Shown here: positions 58,701-64,000 of the stretch, piece after piece | Position numbering within the stretch: position 1 is the first letter of the stretch | How the letters are laid out: every line of letters begins with the position of its first letter | From: Allodiplogaster sudhausi | Taxonomy: Eukaryota > Nematoda > Chromadorea > Rhabditida > Diplogasteridae | Assembly (NCBI GenBank): GCA_945643635.1 | Contig: CALZFC010000044.1 | Span: 1,099,001-1,163,000 of the forward strand | Reading direction: 5' to 3' | Length of the DNA: 64,000 nt | Program-made: the position numbers and the translations under genes | The notes under the pieces: model-generated | Database searches by the model: none | The model's input: only the letters and a program-made list of their open reading frames with translations | Told to the model about the DNA's origin: nothing

Positions 58701-59146
58701 CTCTTTCTCTCTCACACTCTCTCTGTTTTCCTGTCTCTCTCTAAGGCTTCGTCTCTGTCGCCGCATGCTCGACTGATGGGTTCGCATCCGCCGCCGTCTC
58801 CGGCCGTCTACGAGCAATTTCGCATTGTTGCGAATCCGCTCGAGCCGCCGCGCCTCGCAACGCTCGCTTCGTTTGCTGTCCGGTCAGTGGAGTCGCCACA
58901 ATTCCATTTCACTGTCACAACGAACGAGTATGGCAAAGCACCGCCATTGATACATCCTTATTTTAGTTTAAGGATAATGAGTTATTTATCACAGGAATTG
59001 TGTTTGATATGAAAATGATAAAATAAATTGGTCTTATAGCAGTGATACGTATTATGTAGTAATATGCTTGTACCATTTACCGAATTTGCAGACGCGCCCA
59101 AGTTGATCAGCAGGATCTGCAAATTGTGGCCGATCGCCTCATCTGA
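55704..59146 (+). CDS. Gene X, copy B, unrecognised protein, intact model
   Basis: Twelve exons in phase: 55704-55736, 55860-55958, 56120-56244, 56360-56474, 57116-57230, 57346-57437, 57513-57667, 57825-57924, 58066-58226 (acceptor uncertain), 58402-58606, 58746-58927 and 59092-59146, giving 1437 nt, 478 residues. It starts MSTAPENKLIL; the middle has TYGDGRYVFIIGDML, ALNIDTGRLDKKN and GLVQGNNRQ; the end has VYEQFRIVANPLEPPRLATL and RAQVDQQDLQIVADRLI. Strand-like hydrophobic segments suggest an all-beta, possibly propeller-like, soluble protein; no signal peptide. No family recognised. An alternative last exon at 59627-59741 would extend the tail (498 residues). (CT)n tracts precede several acceptors. 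It faces the Str-like receptor tail to tail. Confidence 0.72.
56642..57110. mobile_element. TTAA-flanked MITE in gene X copy B intron
   Basis: 469 bp with ends AGGACCTCTCCGGCGAAT and ATTCGCCGGAGTGATCCT and TTAA on both sides (56638-56641, 57111-57114). The matching intron in copy A reads TTATTAAGGCTTCG without an insert (near 45985), so the insertion is recent. TTAA duplication suggests a piggyBac-type mobiliser. The right TSD abuts the acceptor of exon 5. Confidence 0.87.
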
Positions 59147-59626
59147 GAGAAGCCAAAGCGGAATCTCAACCGTCTCTCATTCTCAAAGCAGTCGGATCAT
59201 GAATAAAAGACAATCTGAGTTGAAAGAGAGATTATTTATGCCCCATTTGAAGATTCTTAAGCACATTAGGCAAATTTGTTTGCATTATATCTTCCCGTTG
59301 ATATATTCGGGCACGTTCCGCTTGCCGGTGAAGCCACCATTTACAATAAACCGTTGCCGCCGATGAAAGCGTGGGCTGCGGTATAAAAGCCGATAGATCA
59401 AACATTGCACAACTGGAAGAAAAATCCTTCTCAACTGTTTGAAAAAGACGTAAAAATTGTTTTAATTTAGTTTCATATTATAAGTTAGAACTTTCGTTAT
59501 CTATGTACCTTTACTCGTCTAGTTCCAGCACGTCATCGCAAATCCTTCACAAAAATGAATTATTTATTGCAGCAATTTTGTTAGATATGTGTAGTAATAT
59601 TCTTGTACCATTCATCGAATTTGCAG

Positions 59627-59741
59627 ACGCGCCCAAGTTGATCGGCAGGATCTGCAAATTGTGGCCGATCGCCTCATCCGAGAGAAGCCGAAGCGTATTC
59701 TCAACCGTCTCTCATTCTCAAAACAATCGGATAATGAATAA
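59627..59741 (+). CDS. Extra copy of gene X terminal exon
   Basis: 115 nt after TTTGCAG, reading RAQVDRQDLQIVADRLI then REKPKRILNRLSFSKQSDNE and TAA. It duplicates 59092-59146, but a CGA codon stands where both 59144-59146 and 49791-49793 have TGA, so the frame runs 20 codons further. It could be an alternative last exon of gene X copy B. Confidence 0.5.
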
Positions 59742-62235
59742 ACTACAATATGAGTTGAATGAAAAATATTACTGAAATCAGTGTAACTAATTAAACCAGG
59801 AGGCCTTTTGTCTTGTTTTATTGTTTTGAGATACTTGTTTTTGATGCAGAAAAAGGATGAACACGGAAGAAAATGAGTATTCTGCTTGGGGAGATTATTT
59901 ATTGCCCCTTTTGAAGATTCTTCTGCGTATTAGGTAGATTTGTTTGCATTATTACCTGCTTTCCCGTGATCAGAAGAGATCTTTGCTTCGCACATTTTTC
60001 TCATGAAATTTTTATGTTCTTCTTTCGATGAACGTCATAGGTCTCAGCCCAGGTTTTGTGACAGAATTTTTTTTAAATATTATTCGACCTTATGAGGGAA
60101 CGAGAGTATGTCTCCGCATATACATATGTACATACATACATACACAGTACTTCCCGTGCCGAAAGCTAAATAGAGTTCGATTAGGAGAAACACAGTTCCA
60201 ATTAAATTCACACATTTTATGAAAGTTTCGGAACAGAACAAAATAGGTTTGAGAACGAAGAAATGTGAATGAAGAGTCGAAAGCGCTGAATCTTGACTGC
60301 CACGCTGTCCATTGGAACGAGAAATAAGAGAGAAAAGACGTGAACGAATTTCCTCAAGAGATGAGATCATTGATTGTGACAATTAAATGCTAAGTTAAGA
60401 AATTTAAGAATGAACTAAAACGATTAAATTATCTACCTTTATAAAGAAGATGACGAAGATCCGATCGGCCACGGGTAACCAGGCGAAGAGCAGAGGTATG
60501 AGAGTCTGGTGGTCGAAAATGGTCGAATAGAGGAACGAGGAAGGAAAGAGTAATTGGCAGGTGGAGAGTCGCGAAAGGCAGTGCCATCTGGAAATTTTGA
60601 AATAATTATAAAACAAAGCTGTTTCTTAAATATTTTCAATTCAATCGGTTTTTCTCGATTCTGCTCGTTTTAAACTCAATTTTTTGGTACCTAAAAGGAT
60701 GAACCAGTTAGTAAAGCTAGACTGCAGTTCAGCAATACCTGAAGAACAGTCATGATGGTGAGTCGTGTGTGGAGGCGTCTGGTCTGCACTGACATTGAAG
60801 CCCTATGAGAGTAGAGATATCGAGAGATGTAAGCAGAGGAGACGACGCAGGCCAGCAGAGAGGAGATGAGCATTGCCACCAGCAAGGAGGCAGCGGCAAT
60901 CATTCGCATCGGATAATCTCCATACTGCCAAATGTACAAATAGTCAGTAGATCTATTTTAAGAATCCAATTCATGAAAAATGTCAATTTGTTGTAATCTG
61001 ACAAAAATAACACAATGCCACTATCATGTTGCTGATGTTTTCTGAACATTAAAACTTACAATAAACGTGAAAAGTGTGACCACTATTTCTGAATCATCTC
61101 CAAGATATCCGTATACGCAAGAACTGAAGATGAGCGCAGTCCACAAAGATGCGCAGACTTCGACTGCCACCAACACTGGCAAGAATGCTCTCCAACGCAT
61201 TCGTGGAGATGTGAAAGGTCTGAAGATGTTTATTATTATGTCATTTGTATTATTTAAACATTTGCTAAATATTATGCATCTGAATACTTTTTTTAATTTA
61301 ATGTAAACTCCCTCTCCTACCTGCAAATTGACATGTAACGATGCACAAAATGCACAGTAGGCCGGATGACACTTCCGGAAAGCGCAAAGAAGAAGAGATA
61401 CAAGAAGATGTCTACGTCCGGGAAGAGAACTTCCTTTGATATGGCCACAATGGTTTGCATCGAGAACACCAGCTGAGTAAGGCTAGATTTCAAATTGTTC
61501 TGCGAGTCGCTATTCTGCCAAAAAAATATGTAGGTCAAACTTCGGGGGGACTCGTTATTGCCGATCTGGAAATGGGGGAAAGCCGCTATTGCCGATTTGA
61601 AAAGGGGTGAGTCATTATTGCCGACTCGGACATTTTGTAGTTATAGGTGTAATGAGACCCGCTTGTAGAAAATTATTAATATTGGTCAAAACTAAACAAC
61701 TGATTATATATTAGCATAAAGCACAGAGCATTGCGAATGAAATAGAAATATAGATAGTCATCCTTACCAGTCGTATGTTGTTTTTGGTTTTTGAGTCGAA
61801 TCCTAGAACAATTTTCATCATAACTACAACCATTAACAATAGATTCATGTAATATTCATGTATATTGGTCAAAAATTAACTCCTTTGTTTAATGGTAACA
61901 TTTGCTTATGTATTCCTCGGATTTTAGTCGATTTGAAGGAGTATTCATACATTTTCCAGAGTGCTCGAAAACAGTAAATTGTGATTTTTCGTGGTCACTT
62001 TCAAATTTAGCGACAATATAATCTAGAGCTAAGATATACAAAATTCGGAACCTCATCGAATGGTGCTGAGAATATAGAATAATTATGTTTGCACGAAATG
62101 GACCACTTAAAACACGTTTTTGCCAAAGTGACCCTATAATGAAGATGGCAGCATCAGACAATCGAGCAAATGTTTCAAAATTGAGATTGATCCCTATTTA
62201 ACGGAGTCACGCTAATATGAATATTTTTGGAAGAT

Positions 62236-62310
62236 CAGGGTATCCTGTAGGTGTAACCTGACCAAATATGGCGAAAAAACAAGATACTATTTATTCGCCT
62301 CGGACCTCCT
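62236..62310. repeat. Fragment of TTAA MITE family, inverted
   Basis: Reverse complement of the AGGAGGTCCGAGGCGAATAA end, followed by TTAA at 62311-62314. Same family as 21840-22267 and 9631. It lies in an intron of the cassette B receptor. Confidence 0.6.
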
Positions 62311-63020
62311 TTAAGTGCCTTTAGACATTACCTCACTGGGATTTGACACACTTTATTCTATTTGGCATACCTTCTAGACCGGCAATCAGGACTCTCACCC
62401 TTTTTCAAATTGGCGACTCCCCTTCGCTTTAAGATTTAAATCTAAATTTAATGATTTAACTGGCACAACTTACTGGCATGGATAAAGCGAAGACAACTGA
62501 GAAAAAGACGTTAGCAAACGCGGCATGTTGGAGGAGAAGTCGAAGAGAGCCGAGGCCATCTTCGCGAGCTGCGTTAGAAATTGAAATTTTAATATTTTCA
62601 AGTAGAAGTATCTTTAAATTTGACAATGCATGTCCTAAAAAGTTTTTTTACGTACTTTTTACATCATTTTTGCGTTGGTGGAGAATATTGGAAAAGTACA
62701 TATATAGATGCTTTTTCCAAGGTAGGCTATGTATTTTGTTTTGTTCATTTGCCGATGTCAATGACATAGTATGTCATGGCTGTTTATGTTTGCGCCGTCA
62801 TATGATGTGGACGACTTATCGCTGCCACAAAGTCAGATTAATCGCGCGGCAGATTCACCTCCGAATCGGAAGGTCAGAACGACGAAGACGGCCGCATTGG
62901 CCAAGAGCGAGAGTGCCATGGCGAAGAGAGCGTTGGCTCGGCCCACTGGGCCCGTGTAGATCTCCATGGCGCAGACCAGCGATGAGTTTCCAAAATATTC
63001 AGACGTTTTAGGCATCTATG

Positions 63021-63374
63021 ACGATGTGGAATGAAAAAAGATTTCGACCTGTGTTGTGAGATTATTGCAGTGTCTACATAAATTACATTTACAAAATTGA
63101 AGAGTTATTGCTCAACTTCATACGCGTATAAATGTATGCAGGAATTGGAGTGAAAAATGTATGTACGTGCTACGTTTAAAAAAGGACTCAAAAACAAGCA
63201 TATACCTAAGAAAGAACATACGCGCACAAAAACATGCAGAAATATGAGCATGAAAGTACGCGTACAAAGTGCTCAGGCTTTTTGGGGCAAAAAAGACGTG
63301 CACAAATGTACGCGTACAAATTAGCTTAATTTTTTAAAGGAAAAGAAGCTGATATTCCAGATTTTCGAATGGAG
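63021..63374. other. Spacer, no gene seen
   Basis: AT-rich, with repeated TACGCGTACAAA-type words (63258, 63311) and TATGTACGTGC microsatellite-like sequence. Confidence 0.45.
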
Positions 63375-64000
63375 AAGTAGGATACTTTCGGAAGCTTCTG
63401 GAAAACTTCAGGCACCCTTCGGAGCAGTTCCGGGAGGAACGGAATATACTGGTAGACGTAGCTCCTTTCCAAATGTTGTTCTGTGATCCTTCCGCATGAT
63501 ATAGATAATTCCACATCCCAGAGCAGACTCCGCCTCTTTCAGAACCATTTGGAATGTTCCAATGACCGGGGGCAGGCGTTGAATCCTTCCGGAATGTTCT
63601 TGAAAATTCCATGTCCCGGGGCCGAACTTGGCCCCTTCTGGAACTTTCTGGAACGCCCCCAGTATCGGGGGAAGAAGTTGTCCCCTTCCGGAATGTTCTG
63701 GAAAATTCCATGTCCCGGGGCCAAACTTGGCTCCTTCTGGAACCTTCTGGAATGTTCCAAGGACCGGGGGCAGGCGTTGACCCTTTCCGGAATGTTCTGG
63801 AAAATTCCATGTCCCGGGGCCAAATTCGGCCCATTCTGGAACCTTCTGGAATGTTCCAAGGACCGGGGTCTGGCGTTGGCCCCTGCCCGGAATGTTCTTG
63901 AAAAATTCCGCGTCCCGGGGCAGAACTGGGCTCCTTCTGGAACTATCTGGAACGTCCCCGGTATCGGGGTAGAAGTTGTCCCCTTCAGGAATGTTCGGGA
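63375..64000. repeat. 99-bp tandem array of heat-shock-element motifs
   Basis: From about 63560 the unit repeats every 99 bp (TTCCGGAATGTTC at 63587, 63686 and 63785, diverged copies near 63884 and 63984) and runs off the window. Each unit holds two blocks of alternating TTC and GAA at 5-bp spacing, for example TTCCGGAATGTTCTGGAA and TTCTGGAACCTTCTGGAA, which match the HSF1 binding consensus. Degenerate units extend left to 63375. Two spacer types (GTATCGGGG and GGACCGGGG) alternate irregularly. Open frames across it on both strands are by-products of the 99-bp (3 x 33) period. Confidence 0.88.

Larger units (their letters stand above)
59285..63015 (-). pseudogene. Str-like serpentine chemoreceptor, cassette B, one frameshift
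   Basis: Exons, high to low: 63015-62859 (TM1), 62568-62474 (TM2), 61514-61321 (TM3), 61219-61060 (TM4), 60924-60739 (TM5, intracellular loop), 60587-60437 (TM6-7) and 59434-59285 (tail). Motifs: ANALFAMALSLLANAAVFVV, REDGLGSLRLLLQHAAF, HFVHRYMSIC, SPRMRWRAFLPVLVAVEVC, RRLHTRLTIMTVLQMALPFA with the Str-type Q.ALPF..L..P entry to TM6, then IPLLFAWLPVADRIFVIFFI (TM7). Exon 60587-60437 needs a one-base shift near 60515-60530 between TM6 and TM7; total length 1093 nt is one more than 364 codons. Otherwise the size, 363 residues, is normal. Either a recent pseudogene or an assembly error. Confidence 0.75.
55140..63020. repeat. Cassette B of 10.5-kb-period tandem duplication
   Basis: Same order as cassette A: GCGTAAAAGTGAATAAGGAG start, gene X (+), convergent Str-like receptor (-). 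Unlike A it has a TTAA-flanked MITE at 56642-57110, a second copy of the last gene X exon at 59627, and no CACACAG transposon. Confidence 0.88.

Noticed and set aside
59144..59146. TGA as selenocysteine or programmed readthrough
   Set aside because: No SECIS-like structure noticed, and a simple CGA to TGA mutation shared by descent or conversion explains it.
63334..63901. 166-, 106- and 96-residue frames over the array at the right edge
   Set aside because: A 99-bp period is divisible by three, so every frame without a stop in one unit stays open. The DNA motif, not a protein, is what is repeated.
63540..64000. CRISPR-like array
   Set aside because: Eukaryotic context, no unique spacers, and the full 99-bp unit is repeated.

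Overview
The window is eukaryotic and most likely nematode nuclear DNA. All recognised genes are split into short exons with GT..AG introns. Two different families of nematode-type seven-transmembrane chemoreceptors (Srg-like and Str-like) are present, together with a carboxylesterase that starts Met-Gly-Gly as many nematode esterases do. I cannot name the species. Introns and spacers are packed with (GA)n/(CT)n arrays, so most long open frames made of Ser/Leu or Arg/Glu are microsatellite artefacts.

Layout. 0.4-6.5 kb (+): the 3' part of TRMT11, the catalytic subunit of a tRNA guanosine-N2 methyltransferase. 8.0-10.6 kb (-): a complete Srg-like receptor in ten exons, one only 17 nt long. 12.9-23.9 kb: a tandem duplication carrying two small secreted cysteine-rich proteins (+). 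The first unit was hit by a decayed CR1/Jockey-like retrotransposon (15.9-19.5 kb), and each unit carries its own MITEs. 24.1-32.0 kb (-): a 16-exon carboxylesterase (619 aa) with a 2.66-kb TIR transposon in one intron. 32-44.5 kb: no recognised gene, only polypurine arrays, a 1.9-kb foldback element with a GC-rich hAT-type MITE inside it, and a (TA)n tract. 44.6-63.0 kb: a cassette present twice in tandem, each copy holding an unrecognised multi-exon gene (+, here called gene X) facing a convergent Str-like receptor (-). About 2 kb of decayed repeats lies between the copies. 63.4-64.0 kb: the start of a 99-bp tandem array built from heat-shock-element motifs.

The two tandem duplications are natural controls. 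Comparing copies shows which frames are translated, gives empty sites for several transposon insertions, exposes a gene-conversion tract and shows which copies are dying. Cassette A (44.6-52.1 kb) has a transposon inside an exon of gene X, and its receptor has lost TM5-7. Cassette B has an intact-looking gene X (478 aa model), but its receptor carries one frameshift before TM7.

The strongest items for follow-up are the HSE array at the right edge, the TA-flanked element with GGTCATGACC subterminal palindromes and its own small gene, the two unrelated MITEs sitting at the same intron position of paralogous genes, and the CMC/Mirage-like insertion with a paralogous empty site.
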